From contig NZ_VFOW01000001.1 of assembly GCF_006716355.1 (NCBI RefSeq), positions 1,240,001-1,304,000 of the forward strand: DNA of 64,000 bases, in the 5' to 3' direction. Shown in pieces: positions 35,103 to 43,404 of this stretch (its first letter is position 1; each line of letters begins with the position of its first letter). The translations under genes were made by a program, and so were the position numbers. This stretch comes from Stackebrandtia endophytica (GTDB lineage: Bacteria > Actinomycetota > Actinomycetes > Mycobacteriales > Micromonosporaceae). The notes under the pieces were generated by a model. The model was given only the letters and a program-made list of their open reading frames with translations. It made no database searches and was not told the DNA's origin.

Positions 35103-35642
35103 TCAGAGGTTGTCGCCGGTGTTGTCGATTCCCGCGTCGGCGACGCCTTCGAGGTAGCCCCGTGCCCGTTCGGTTTTCGGATACCGCTCCAGCAACTCCC
35201 AGAACTCCCGCCCGTGTCGCGGGATCACCAGGTGCGCGAGCTCGTGCAGCAACACGTAGTCGATGACCCAACCGGGCATCGCGGCCAACCGTGACGACAG
35301 CCGAATGGTGCCGTCATCGGGAGTGCACGACCCCCAACGGCTGGTCTGGTTGTGCACCCACTTGACGCTGGTCGGTTCGGCCGTCTGCGGATAGTCCGGG
35401 AAGTATCGGTGGGCCAGCCGTATAGCGCGGTTGCGCAGTGCGGCGTCGCCGCCTCTGCCTGCGCGTTTATCGCGTTCGGTCAGGCGTCCGAGCATCCGGT
35501 CGACCCACTCGGCCTCTTCGGCGCGAGTGAACACATCCGGGATCAGCACGACGACGCGTTCGCCGTCGCGATAGGCCGAGACCGTGCGACGGCGTCGAGT
35601 ACTGCGCCGCACGTCAACGGGGGGAGAAGCTTTCCGGGCCAT
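35103..35642 (-). CDS. YgjP/M48-like metallopeptidase
   Basis: The 179-residue protein is of the YgjP (DUF45) group. The zinc-binding motif is VLLHELAHLVIPRHGREFW (about residues 132-150: HELAH plus the downstream His), and the preceding SRWGSCTPDDGTIRLSSRL is a highly characteristic strand pair of the family. The N-terminus is basic (RRSTRRRRTVSAYRDG), so it may bind nucleic acids. Peptidase activity has not been proven for most family members. It sits between the zincin and ABC1 kinase genes. Confidence 0.9.
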   Translation of the reverse strand: MARKASPPVDVRRSTRRRRTVSAYRDGERVVVLIPDVFTRAEEAEWVDRMLGRLTERDKRAGRGGDAALRNRAIRLAHRYFPDYPQTAEPTSVKWVHNQTSRWGSCTPDDGTIRLSSRLAAMPGWVIDYVLLHELAHLVIPRHGREFWELLERYPKTERARGYLEGVADAGIDNTGDNL

Positions 35643-35777
35643 AGTGGGTACGCTATCCAGCCGCCGCCACCACGTACAGACCGTGACCCGTCGATCTGTC
35701 CGGATTCGCGGTGATTGGTCCGCAAAAATCCCCGCCGTCGTCCCAGTATTCGGGACACCAGCGGGGACCTGTGGCTA

Positions 35778-35930
35778 TCAATCGTTCTTGCCGAGGATGC
35801 GGTTCATCTTGGTGCCGCATACCGGGCACGTCCCCTTGGCCATCCGTCGCCCCGAGGCGGTTTCCTCTACCGTCCCCTCGAAATCCCGCTTCTCCCGGCA
35901 CTTCACGCAGTAGCCGTTGTACGTCGCCAT
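35778..35930 (-). CDS. Small zinc-ribbon protein (DUF5679-like)
   Basis: A 50-residue protein with two CxxC pairs, YCVKCREK and GTCPVCGTKMNRI, that would form a zinc ribbon. This resembles the DUF5679 family, a conserved tiny protein of actinobacteria with no known role. The ATG at 35930 follows AGGGGG at a suitable distance; longer versions upstream lack the conserved start MATYNGYC. Confidence 0.85.
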   Translation of the reverse strand: MATYNGYCVKCREKRDFEGTVEETASGRRMAKGTCPVCGTKMNRILGKND

Positions 35931-36206
35931 CAGGCCCCCTCGTTCAATCCGTCGTGGCATAAGCCACGCCCCTTGGCCACAGAATGCCACGAAACACGCT
36001 TATCGGACGCCTGGCACGCCGCGTGGCGCACGCCTGGAACGGGTTTGTTCACCCGACCGGGAAGACTTCTCAAGCACGCTCCACGACAGGTGATGAACGG
36101 CACGATGCGGCGAAGTACGCCGCTTGCTGCCCCGACTCGGCCCACGCGCCGAGGGCCGAAATGTTCTCAGGCGCGGTTCAGGCAGTTGTCATTCAGGCGT
36201 GGCACG

Positions 36207-37529
36207 ATGGTGGATGTGACGGACATTCCTCGCGGCACTGTGGCCCGCACCGCTCGCCTTGCCCGTCTTCCCCTGGGTTTCGCCGGACGGGCCGCACTCG
36301 GACTGGGAAAGAAGGTCACCGGCCTGGCCGGTGAAGTCATCAGCGACAAGATGCAGGAACGCACCGCCGAGCAGCTGTTCAGCGTATTGGGGCAGCTCAA
36401 GGGCGGCGCCATGAAACTGGGGCAGGCGCTGTCGGTGTTCGAGGCCGCCCTGCCGGAGAACCTCGCCGCGCCCTACCGCGCGGCGCTCACCAAGCTGCAG
36501 GAGGCGGCACCGCCGTTGCCGGCCGCGACGGTGCACAAGGTGCTGGCCGAGCAACTCGGCGAGAACTGGCGCGACAAGTTCAGCGAGTTCGACGACGCTC
36601 CGGCCGCGGCGGCGAGTATCGGCCAGGTGCACAAGGCCGTGTGGGCCGACGGACGTGACGTCGCCGTCAAAATCCAATACCCCGGCGCGGGCCCGGCCCT
36701 ATTGTCCGACCTCAAACAGTTGGGGCGACTGTCGTCACTGTTTCGGGTACTGCAACCGGGGCTCGACATCAAGCCATTGGTCGAGGAACTGCGCGACCGC
36801 GTGGTGGAGGAGCTCGACTACCAGTTGGAGGCGCGGTCCCAGCGGGCGTTCGCCAAGGCCTATGACGGTGACCCGGAGATCCTGGTGCCGAAGGTCGTGG
36901 CGGCCGCGGAGAAGGTGTTGATCACCGAGTGGGTCGAGGGCACCCCGCTGTCGCGGATCATCAGTGACGGCACCCAGGAGGAACGCAACCGCGCCGGGTA
37001 CCTCATGTCCACTCTCCACTTCTCGGGTCCACAGCGGGCACACCTGTTGCACGCCGACCCCCATCCCGGAAACTTCCGGTTGCATGAGGACGGACGCCTG
37101 GTGGTTCTCGACTTCGGCGCGGTGGCGCGACTCCCCCACGGCCTGCCCGAGCCGATCGGGCACCTGGTGACCCTGGCGCTTCGTGGGGAGGCGCAACAGG
37201 TGTTCGACGGGCTGCGGGACGAGGGTTTCATCCCCGCTGATTCCGAAGTGGACCCCCAGGGGGTGCTGGACTTCCTGCTGCCGATGCTCGACCCGATCAC
37301 CAAGGACGAGTTCCGGTTCAGCCGGGAATGGCTGCGCGCCGAGGCGACTCGGCTCGGTAATCCCAAGAGCCAGGCCTACATCCTCGCCAAACAGCTGAAC
37401 CTGCCACCGTCCTATCTGCTCATCCACCGGGTGACGCTGGGCTCGATCGGCGTGCTGTGTCAGCTGGAGGCCGAGGCCTCCTGGCGGGACGTGTTGGCGA
37501 CCTGGCTGCCCGGGTTCGAGGTGGAGTAG
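36207..37529 (+). CDS. ABC1/AarF/UbiB-family atypical kinase
   Basis: The 440-residue protein has the ABC1 family features: KxGQ motif LGQLKGGAMKLGQAL (about residues 69-83), the Ala-rich loop AAAASIGQVHKAVW, the catalytic Lys in DVAVKIQYPG, LLHADPHPGNFRL (catalytic-loop Asp and Asn) and LVVLDFGAVARL (metal-binding Asp). These kinases bind ATP and assist lipid or quinone metabolism. It corresponds in position to Rv3197, next to whiB7 in mycobacteria, where it is linked to intrinsic macrolide resistance (established for that organism; inference here). The ATG at 36207 lacks a strong ribosome site; nearby GTGs are possible. Confidence 0.92.
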   Translation: MVDVTDIPRGTVARTARLARLPLGFAGRAALGLGKKVTGLAGEVISDKMQERTAEQLFSVLGQLKGGAMKLGQALSVFEAALPENLAAPYRAALTKLQEAAPPLPAATVHKVLAEQLGENWRDKFSEFDDAPAAAASIGQVHKAVWADGRDVAVKIQYPGAGPALLSDLKQLGRLSSLFRVLQPGLDIKPLVEELRDRVVEELDYQLEARSQRAFAKAYDGDPEILVPKVVAAAEKVLITEWVEGTPLSRIISDGTQEERNRAGYLMSTLHFSGPQRAHLLHADPHPGNFRLHEDGRLVVLDFGAVARLPHGLPEPIGHLVTLALRGEAQQVFDGLRDEGFIPADSEVDPQGVLDFLLPMLDPITKDEFRFSREWLRAEATRLGNPKSQAYILAKQLNLPPSYLLIHRVTLGSIGVLCQLEAEASWRDVLATWLPGFEVE

Positions 37530-37532
37530 GCG

Positions 37533-38465
37533 TCAGACGACGGAACCGCTCACCTTTCGCTCCACATTGGGTGACATGACCAGGCGTGGTGCCAACCAGT
37601 CGGCCAGAGCCGCCGTGTTGCGCCACAGGGTCGGCGAAGCCAGATCGACCCCGCCGCCGATGTACAGGTAAAGCTTGTCGGCGGCGATCTCGACGAATGC
37701 CCGCGGATGGACCGCCTCGACCAGCGCCACGAACTCCGCGGTCATCAAGGTCCGCAGTTGCGGGTGATCGGGCTTGTTGGTGTGGGCGCACATCGTCTCG
37801 GTGATCGCGATCGGCGCGGTGCCCCGCAACCGTTTCGGCAGCCAACGGCGTTCGGCCTCACCACCGGGACGAGACATCAGGGTCGCCGGCAGCGGTTCCC
37901 GCAGCGAGAACATGACATAGCCCCACCGATCGAAGTGTCCCTCGGCGCCACCCCCCTCGATGCGCACCCGGTGGTTGGCGATCTCGAATCCGGCCTCCGT
38001 GGCCAGGGCACACCAATCAGCGGTGGTGCCGTCATCCCCGTAGCGGAAGATCACGCCCAAGCGTCGCTGTGGCTGCGCATCCACCTCATGCGACAGTCCA
38101 TTGTCGGCAGCGAATCGGCACACCCGGTAGCGGGCGCGTGCCCGGTGACGCCACGAGTCCCGACGCATCCACCACCCCAGGACGACGACGATGGCCACGT
38201 CCAGCGCGATCAGTCCCGTTGCCCACCAGGGAATGCCCGCGAACCAGTTGGTCCCGGTGGCCACATCCACCGAAATCACGACCGCACTCACGACCACCAG
38301 CACCGACACCGCCAGGACGCCAAAGGCCCCGGAATGCCGCTGGAAAAAGGACGCACCCGCCAGGTCGGCTCCATGGTCACCGGCCGCCGCCTCCCGCCGA
38401 AACCGTCGCCAATCGGCGCGAGATGACTGGGGCACGGTGGCGAACCGTGTTCGGTGGTCGGTCAT
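37533..38465 (-). CDS. Two-helix membrane protein of unknown function
   Basis: The 310-residue protein has a cytoplasmic N-terminus, two transmembrane helices (about residues 47-68 and 80-99), then a soluble C-terminal domain of about 200 residues beginning SWRHRARARYRVCRFAADNG. Nothing in it identifies a family. Its stop codon lies 4 bases from that of the ABC1 kinase gene (convergent), and it is followed upstream by an acetyltransferase gene on the same strand. Confidence 0.75.
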   Translation of the reverse strand: MTDHRTRFATVPQSSRADWRRFRREAAAGDHGADLAGASFFQRHSGAFGVLAVSVLVVVSAVVISVDVATGTNWFAGIPWWATGLIALDVAIVVVLGWWMRRDSWRHRARARYRVCRFAADNGLSHEVDAQPQRRLGVIFRYGDDGTTADWCALATEAGFEIANHRVRIEGGGAEGHFDRWGYVMFSLREPLPATLMSRPGGEAERRWLPKRLRGTAPIAITETMCAHTNKPDHPQLRTLMTAEFVALVEAVHPRAFVEIAADKLYLYIGGGVDLASPTLWRNTAALADWLAPRLVMSPNVERKVSGSVV

Positions 38466-38536
38466 GATCCCAGCTTAAGTGCGACCGCCACCGGTGGGAA
38501 GGCCCAGGAACGACGTCGGATTCCGCCCGGCTCGTC

Positions 38537-39076
38537 CTACAGTGCTCGTACCAGGCGACGACAGACGAAGACCTTCCGAAACCGCTCTCGCAGTTCGGCC
38601 TCCCTGCTCAATGGAGCATGGAGGAACGCGTGGACCGGGTTCAGGCCGGACACCCCCTCCGCCGCCGAGGTGATCTCGGCCTGGTCGGCGTGGATGTGCA
38701 GGTAGCTGCTCCACGGATCCTCGACGAAGTCGTTCGCGGCGTACCAGGCGAGAGCGGCCTCGTCCTCTCGCGTCCATGCGTCGATGGAGGTGAACCCCTC
38801 CAGCCGAGACATCGCCGCCTTCAACAGGGCCGACGCGATACCGCGCCGTGCATGGTCGGGGTGTACCGCGATCGTGTCGATCGTGGCCAAGGCGTCCTCG
38901 GTCTCGATGTCGAGTATCCCGACGACCTCGTCGGCGTCCAACGCCACCAGACTGATGTCGATGTTCGCGGTCTTCGCGGTCTTGACGTCCATGTGATAGT
39001 CACTGTACAGAAAGGACAGCAGGCGACAGCGCAACCAGCCGTCCTCGTCGGTGGGCTCGTAGTCGCGAATCCGCAT
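38537..39076 (-). CDS. GNAT acetyltransferase
   Basis: The 179-residue protein has a GNAT domain: MRIRDYEPTDEDGWLRCRL start, ALATIDTIAVHPDHARRGIASALL (acetyl-CoA loop with RRGIAS, about residues 62-85) and WYAANDFVEDPWSSYLH as the last strand. The C-terminal 40 residues are an extra helical region. The start at 39076 has AAAGGG upstream; the 13 codons before it are not supported. Substrate unknown. Confidence 0.85.
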   Translation of the reverse strand: MRIRDYEPTDEDGWLRCRLLSFLYSDYHMDVKTAKTANIDISLVALDADEVVGILDIETEDALATIDTIAVHPDHARRGIASALLKAAMSRLEGFTSIDAWTREDEAALAWYAANDFVEDPWSSYLHIHADQAEITSAAEGVSGLNPVHAFLHAPLSREAELRERFRKVFVCRRLVRAL

Positions 39077-39266
39077 CCGGTTCCCTTTCCGCCGACCGGC
39101 CGTCGACCCCGACAACGCGGCACGATCTTCCGGGTCGCCTCGTAACGACGACCCTCCGAGGTCACATCCAACGACATCGCCCCACCGACGGCAACCCGAT
39201 TAACGACATCCCTCGGCCAAGACGGGTTGACGACGACGAGGCCGACTACCCGCATCCCTCCGGGAC

Positions 39267-39305
39267 GAAAAAGGGTCGGACCACTCCCGTCGAGTGGTCC
39301 GACCC
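39267..39305 (-). terminator. Terminator of the whiB7 transcript
   Basis: On the minus strand GGGTCGGACCACTC / GAGTGGTCCGACCC, a perfect 14-bp stem with a 5-base loop, is followed by TTTTTC. It lies 50 bases after the small gene downstream of whiB7, so both genes probably end here. Confidence 0.9.
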
Positions 39306-39356
39306 GGTATCAAAACGGCCCGTATGGCCGAGGCGACTTACGCGCTGATCAGTGGA

Positions 39357-39491
39357 TCAGTGACGCGAGTCCCGCTCGGCGCGACGCGCGGCGATCAGGA
39401 TTTCGCGGGCGCTGCGCCGACGGTGTCGGTGTTCTCCTCGCCATACCTCGCGCATTCGCGCGCGGGCCAAGGCTTCATGGATGAGATGCAT
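39357..39491 (-). CDS. Small basic protein downstream of whiB7
   Basis: A 44-residue, strongly basic helical peptide starting MHLIHEALARARMREVWRGE and ending with Arg-rich repeats. Small actinobacterial proteins with a similar LxxELARARM start and Arg-rich helix exist, but I know no function. The ATG at 39491 has GGAAG 9 bases upstream. The same frame also allows an 83-residue form from the ATG at 39608, which overlaps the whiB7 stop (TGATG) and has GGAGG in front, so translational coupling to whiB7 is a real alternative. It shares the whiB7 terminator. Confidence 0.55.
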   Translation of the reverse strand: MHLIHEALARARMREVWRGEHRHRRRSAREILIAARRAERDSRH

Positions 39492-39607
39492 CTTTTCGCT
39501 TCCGTTCGTGGTGATCTGTCGAGTGATCGTCATGATTCGGGGCTTGCTCTTCGTCGAGGTGGGGATGGAACTGGTCGCCGTGCCGTGCGGCGCATCGTGG
39601 CGGTACA

Positions 39608-39958
39608 TCAGGCAGCCTCCAGCGCCGCCAGCGCACCCGCGGTGCGCTCGGCGAGCGCGGCCTGCGCGGCCGCCTCGATCTGAGCCGCGTCCTTCCGAGG
39701 CCGACCCCGTGGCCGCTTGCGCGCCACGACGACACCCGCCTCGAAGATCTCGCCGCCCCAGACACCCCAGGGCTCCTGCCGGTCCATGGCACCGGCGAGG
39801 CACTCGACCTTCACCGGGCAGTCCGCACACAGCGACTTCGCGTATTCCAGTTCGGTGGGAGTGTCGGCGAACCACAGGTCCGCGTCGTATTCCCGGCAAG
39901 GAAGGTCCCTACCCTGTTCGATGGCCTGCTCCCGCAAACCTGGGCCGAGGGTCAACAC
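39608..39958 (-). CDS. whiB7: WhiB7, redox-responsive transcriptional regulator of antibiotic resistance
   Basis: The 116-residue protein has the four Fe-S cysteines of the WhiB family (about residues 21, 44, 47 and 53), the beta-turn GVWGGE (65-70) and the C-terminal AT-hook RGRPRK (84-89) that distinguishes WhiB7. It binds the primary sigma factor and AT-rich DNA upstream of -35 elements to induce intrinsic drug-resistance genes in mycobacteria and Streptomyces. Beyond the AT-hook it has an extra Ala-rich helix of about 27 residues absent from the mycobacterial protein. The GTG at 39958 follows GAGGAG. The leader contains a 117-codon ORF and a terminator (40045-40089), so transcription is very probably attenuated until ribosomes stall. 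It adjoins uvrD2 as in mycobacteria. Confidence 0.95.
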   Translation of the reverse strand: MLTLGPGLREQAIEQGRDLPCREYDADLWFADTPTELEYAKSLCADCPVKVECLAGAMDRQEPWGVWGGEIFEAGVVVARKRPRGRPRKDAAQIEAAAQAALAERTAGALAALEAA

Positions 39959-40044
39959 CTCGGTCTCCTCTCATTCGGTCTTACTGTCCTGTTTGATCCA
40001 GAGGACGGTCTTGAGCCGTCTACCTGGCTAAATGTCGTATCGGA

Positions 40045-40089
40045 CAAAGAAAAGAGGCCGCGATCCCGGGTTAGCGGGTTCGCGGCCTC
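40045..40089 (-). terminator. Attenuator terminator in the whiB7 leader
   Basis: On the minus strand GAGGCCGCGA and TCGCGGCCTC (10-bp stem, inner ACCCGCTAACCCGGG region) are followed by TTTTCTTTG. It lies between the leader ORF, which stops 28 bases upstream, and the whiB7 start 86 bases downstream. Confidence 0.85.
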
Positions 40090-40117
40090 GAAGTTGAGCC
40101 GGCGGGCGTGATGCCCG

Positions 40118-40471
40118 TCATACCGGCCTACCTCGAGGCGGAATTCCGCTCGCGGCTCCCGCGTTGCCTGCGGCGAAGCCCGACGGCTTGCCCAGGTATT
40201 GCGAGACGGCAATGCTGGTGATGGTCAGAGACTGGTGGCGTGAAACGTTCTCGGCGAATTTCCGCTCAGAACGGACTGTGGACACACCGGTCCCCTGGAC
40301 CGAAACGTTGTTAGGCGCGAGAGAACGAACCGAGCTATCAACCCCGGAGGTCACCACACGGCTCGACTCGGACAGCGAGAAGCTGAAGAGGCTGCTATCG
40401 CACATTGGACGCGCAGCGCACGGCTTCACCGATGCCTGCCGGTTCGTTTCGAACTTCGTCGTAATAACCAC
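40118..40471 (-). CDS. Upstream ORF in the whiB7 leader (117 codons)
   Basis: An ORF of 117 codons with an excellent ribosome site (AGGAGGT, 7 bases before GTG 40471) fills the whiB7 leader and stops 28 bases before the attenuator stem. The product is Ser/Thr/Val-rich with no membrane segment or known domain; the C-terminal part (VSQYLGKPSGFAAGNAGAAS) looks better ordered than the rest. Upstream ORFs in whiB7/wblC leaders are known to sense translation inhibitors by attenuation, but the ones I know are shorter. Whether the protein itself matters or only its translation is open. Confidence 0.7.
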   Translation of the reverse strand: MVITTKFETNRQASVKPCAARPMCDSSLFSFSLSESSRVVTSGVDSSVRSLAPNNVSVQGTGVSTVRSERKFAENVSRHQSLTITSIAVSQYLGKPSGFAAGNAGAASGIPPRGRPV

Positions 40472-40523
40472 AGTGGTCACCTCCTAAATCACTCGTGTCC
40501 CCGTCACCGTGACGGCGATAGTC

Positions 40524-40553
40524 AGGTTATGTCGGTGCCTCGACCATCCGCAA
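40524..40553 (-). promoter_or_regulatory. Candidate whiB7 promoter
   Basis: TTGCGG (40548-40553) and TAACCT (40524-40529) are 18 bp apart on the minus strand, about 50 bases before the leader ORF. An AT-rich stretch (GTTAATT) directly upstream of the -35 element fits WhiB7 autoregulation. The assignment is tentative. Confidence 0.4.
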
Positions 40554-40563
40554 CTGAATTAAC

Positions 40564-40594
40564 GGTGAGTTTGGGGAAAAATCTCAAACTCACC
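40564..40594 (-). terminator. Hairpin after uvrD2
   Basis: GGTGAGTTTG and CAAACTCACC form a perfect 10-bp stem with an 11-base loop, 35 bases after the uvrD2 stop codon. It also overlaps the region upstream of the whiB7 promoter. Confidence 0.5.
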
Positions 40595-40628
40595 CGTTCA
40601 GCCGATCCGACCTGGGTCGAACCGACGA

Positions 40629-42719
40629 TTACTCCCCGGTTGCGAGCTGATCCGGATCCGCTCCGGACACAATCGCCAGAACGGCCGCACCATATGTTTC
40701 GAGCTTACGCTGGCCGATTCCGGCAATCGACACCAGTTCACTGTCCGATTTCGGACACCGTTCCGCGATCGCCATCAACGTGACGTCGGTGAACACCACG
40801 TAGGCGGGAACCCCGGCCTCGGTGGAAGTGTCCTTTCTCCACTGCCGCAACCGCTCGAACAAGTCCTCGTCCATGGGAGACGGACAGCCTTCGCAGCGCC
40901 CCAGCTTCCGTGACCGGCCGTCGGTCAACGCCGTCTGGCACACCCGACACAACACCGGACCCGTGTCGCGACGCTTCTTCTTCGACTTCGGCTTAGCCCC
41001 CGGCGGCTGGTTGGGTGCGCCGAATCCATAGCCGATCAGGAAGGAACTGCCCTCCCGAGGCCGTCCACTGCCCGAACGCGTCAACGCGTGCGACAGGAAC
41101 AACCGGGTCTTCGCGCGGGTGATCCCCACGTACAGCAGCCGGCGCTCCTCCTCCAACTGCGCGTCGGTGCGCGCACGACTGGTCGGCAACGTGCCCTCGG
41201 CCAGCCCGACCAGGAACACCGCGTCCCACTCCAACCCCTTCGCCGAGTGCAACGACGCCAGGGTCACCCCCTCGATCGTGGGAGCATGCTGCGCCGCCGC
41301 TCGACGCCCCAACTCGGCGACGAACTCCGACAGGTTCAGCTCCTCGTGATCGTGGGCGAGCCGCACCAGTGCCGCCACCGCCTCGTGCCGTTCTCGCGCG
41401 GCACCACCCTCGGGCAGCTCATGCGGGCGCCACCCGACCGCCTCCAGCGCCGTCACCACGGCCGCGGCCAACGGCTCCTCACCGGTGTCGGTGTGTATCG
41501 CCTGGCGCAGTGCCACGATCGCGTTGCGCACCTCGGCGCGTTGGAAGAACCGTTCCGCGCCGGCGACCACCGTGGGGATCCCCGCCTCGCCCAGCGCGGT
41601 CTCGTAAGCCTCCGATTGGGCGTTGGTGCGGTACAGGATCGCGATCTCCCGCGCCGGCACACCGTCGGCCAGCAGTTTCGCGCACTGATCGGCGACTGCC
41701 GCCGCCTCGGCGGTCTCGTCGGGGTAGGTCTCGAATACCGGCTTCGGCCCCTCGGGCCGTTGTCCGACGAGTTCCAACCGCAGCGCCGCCTCGGCGCTGC
41801 GCGCCTGCTTGATCACCTGGTTGGCCAGCCACACCACCTGGGGAGTCGAACGGTAGTCGCGCACCAGCCGGACGACCGTCGCCTCCGGGAACCGCCGGGT
41901 GAAGTTGACCAGATAGTTGGAGGTGGCCCCGTTGAAGGAGTAGATGGTCTGGCTGGCGTCGCCGACCACGGTCAAGTCGTCGCGGTCTCCCATCCAGGCG
42001 TCCAATAGGCGCTGTTGCAGTGGGTTGACGTCCTGATACTCGTCGACGACGAACAAGCGGTACTGGGCGCGAATCTGCTCGGCGACGTCGTCGTGTTCCT
42101 CCAGGGCGGTCGCCGTCCGGGCCAGCAAGTCGGCGAAGTCCATGACTCCGGCTCGCTCCTTGGCCTCGATGTAGGCGGCATACGCCTTGGCCACGTCGGC
42201 GGAGTCCATCGGGGGGATCCGGTTGGCCTTGGCCACCGCCGCGGGATAGTCGTCGGGCGTGACCCGCATCGCGGCGGCCCAATCCAGTTCGGCGGCCAGG
42301 TCGCGGTTCTTGGTCTTGTCCATGCGGCGCAGCCCCGCGCGGGCCGCGGCGATGCTGACGAACTTCCAGGTGGAATCCAACAGTTCGGGCAGTTCCCCGC
42401 GGTACAGGCGCGGCGCGAAGAATCGCAGTTGCCGCAGCGCGGCGGCGTGGAAGGTACGGGCGTTGACCCCGGTCACGCCGAGGCCGCGGAGCCGATCGCG
42501 AAGTTCGCCGGCCGCACGCGCGGTGAAGGTCACCGCCATGACGTGTTGGCCGCGCAGGTCGCCGCGCCGCACCCGGTAGGCGATGCGGTGGGTGACCGCA
42601 CGGGTCTTTCCGGTGCCGGCCCCGGCGAGTATGCACACCGGACCGGCGTCGGCCGCGACCGCGGCGGCCTGTTCGTCGTCCAGGCCGGCAAGAACAGCAC
42701 GCAACGCATCGGACGTCAT
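40629..42719 (-). CDS. uvrD2: ATP-dependent DNA helicase UvrD2
   Basis: The 696-residue SF1 helicase unwinds DNA 3' to 5' in repair. Motifs are in order: Walker A GAGTGKTRAVTHR (about 33-45), DEYQDVNPLQ (motif II), GDASQTIYSFNGA (motif III), VTLASLHSAKGLEWDAVFLV (motif V) and EEERRLLYVGITRAKTRLFL (motif VI). After the motor comes the tetracysteine module CRVCQTAL...CEGCPSP and a C-terminal HRDC-like domain, the architecture defined for mycobacterial UvrD2 (700 residues). Between whiB7 and mycoredoxin it keeps the mycobacterial order. Upstream (42743-42884) lies copy B of a diverged repeat. Confidence 0.96.
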   Translation of the reverse strand: MTSDALRAVLAGLDDEQAAAVAADAGPVCILAGAGTGKTRAVTHRIAYRVRRGDLRGQHVMAVTFTARAAGELRDRLRGLGVTGVNARTFHAAALRQLRFFAPRLYRGELPELLDSTWKFVSIAAARAGLRRMDKTKNRDLAAELDWAAAMRVTPDDYPAAVAKANRIPPMDSADVAKAYAAYIEAKERAGVMDFADLLARTATALEEHDDVAEQIRAQYRLFVVDEYQDVNPLQQRLLDAWMGDRDDLTVVGDASQTIYSFNGATSNYLVNFTRRFPEATVVRLVRDYRSTPQVVWLANQVIKQARSAEAALRLELVGQRPEGPKPVFETYPDETAEAAAVADQCAKLLADGVPAREIAILYRTNAQSEAYETALGEAGIPTVVAGAERFFQRAEVRNAIVALRQAIHTDTGEEPLAAAVVTALEAVGWRPHELPEGGAARERHEAVAALVRLAHDHEELNLSEFVAELGRRAAAQHAPTIEGVTLASLHSAKGLEWDAVFLVGLAEGTLPTSRARTDAQLEEERRLLYVGITRAKTRLFLSHALTRSGSGRPREGSSFLIGYGFGAPNQPPGAKPKSKKKRRDTGPVLCRVCQTALTDGRSRKLGRCEGCPSPMDEDLFERLRQWRKDTSTEAGVPAYVVFTDVTLMAIAERCPKSDSELVSIAGIGQRKLETYGAAVLAIVSGADPDQLATGE

Positions 42720-42742
42720 GGTGAATCATGCTCTCAGAGAGT

Positions 42743-42884
42743 GTCGGGTTGTCGGGAGGTCGGTGGCGGGTTGCGCTCGAAAGCGCCGTATGCGGCGCCC
42801 GACCACGTCGTTTCGTCGTCGCCGATACACGCCCCGTGCACCGGCTCCGCCTTCCGGCGTCCCCGCACGCCCCGCACCCACCGA
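42743..42884. repeat. Diverged dispersed repeat, copy B
   Basis: This 142-bp stretch, 24 bases upstream of uvrD2, aligns with 32073-32220 along its full length with small gaps and contains the same hairpin core GCGCCGTATGCGGCGCC and the block CTCCGCCTTCC. In both places the repeat lies upstream of a minus-strand gene. The whole 329-bp gap 42720-43048 separates divergent uvrD2 and mycoredoxin; I see no gene in it. Confidence 0.55.
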
Positions 42885-43048
42885 CCGCTGTGCCGATCGC
42901 TCGGCAGCGGATCGAACCGACACCTTCCCATCGAGGTACGACATCCGTGGCCAGTGGCGGTTGTGACCACGGAGACGGCGGGGAATGCCGCGGTGGGGTC
43001 GGTTGGTTGGATAGGAGTCGAGACCACAGACCTACGAAAGGCAGCCCC

Positions 43049-43303
43049 ATGATCACTATGTACTCGACGCCCTGGTGTGGATACTGCCGCCGTTTGAAGA
43101 GTCAGATGGACCGGGAGGGCATCGAGCACACCGTCGTCGACATCGAGCAGGACCCGGCGGCCGCCGACTTCGTCATGAGCGTCAACGGCGGAAACCAGAC
43201 GGTGCCCACCGTGACCATTCCGACGCCCGACGGGCAATCGGTCACCATGACCAACCCGACGATCGTTCAGGTCAAGCAGGCTCTCGCGGGTACACCGGCC
43301 TGA
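43049..43303 (+). CDS. mrx1: Mycoredoxin
   Basis: The 84-residue glutaredoxin-like protein reduces mycothiol mixed disulfides. The active site is TPWCGYC (Cys10 and Cys13) and the cis-Pro loop is QTVPTVTI (about residues 49-56). Length and sequence match mycoredoxin-1 of mycobacteria (84 residues, Rv3198A), which lies next to uvrD2 there too. AAAGG precedes the ATG. It implies a mycothiol-containing actinobacterium. Confidence 0.93.
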   Translation: MITMYSTPWCGYCRRLKSQMDREGIEHTVVDIEQDPAAADFVMSVNGGNQTVPTVTIPTPDGQSVTMTNPTIVQVKQALAGTPA

Positions 43304-43350
43304 CGGTCTTACCGACGTCCCACCGACCAAGTCCCTCGGGCGGGTTCACC

Positions 43351-43372
43351 GCCTCCCCCACGCGGGGGAGGC
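43351..43372 (+). terminator. Hairpin after mycoredoxin
   Basis: GCCTCCCCC-ACGC-GGGGGAGGC, a perfect 9-bp stem, lies 47 bases after the mycoredoxin stop codon and before the next start. Confidence 0.55.
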
Positions 43373-43404
43373 ATCATCGTCGGGTGTTGCCGCATCGTGA
43401 AGGC

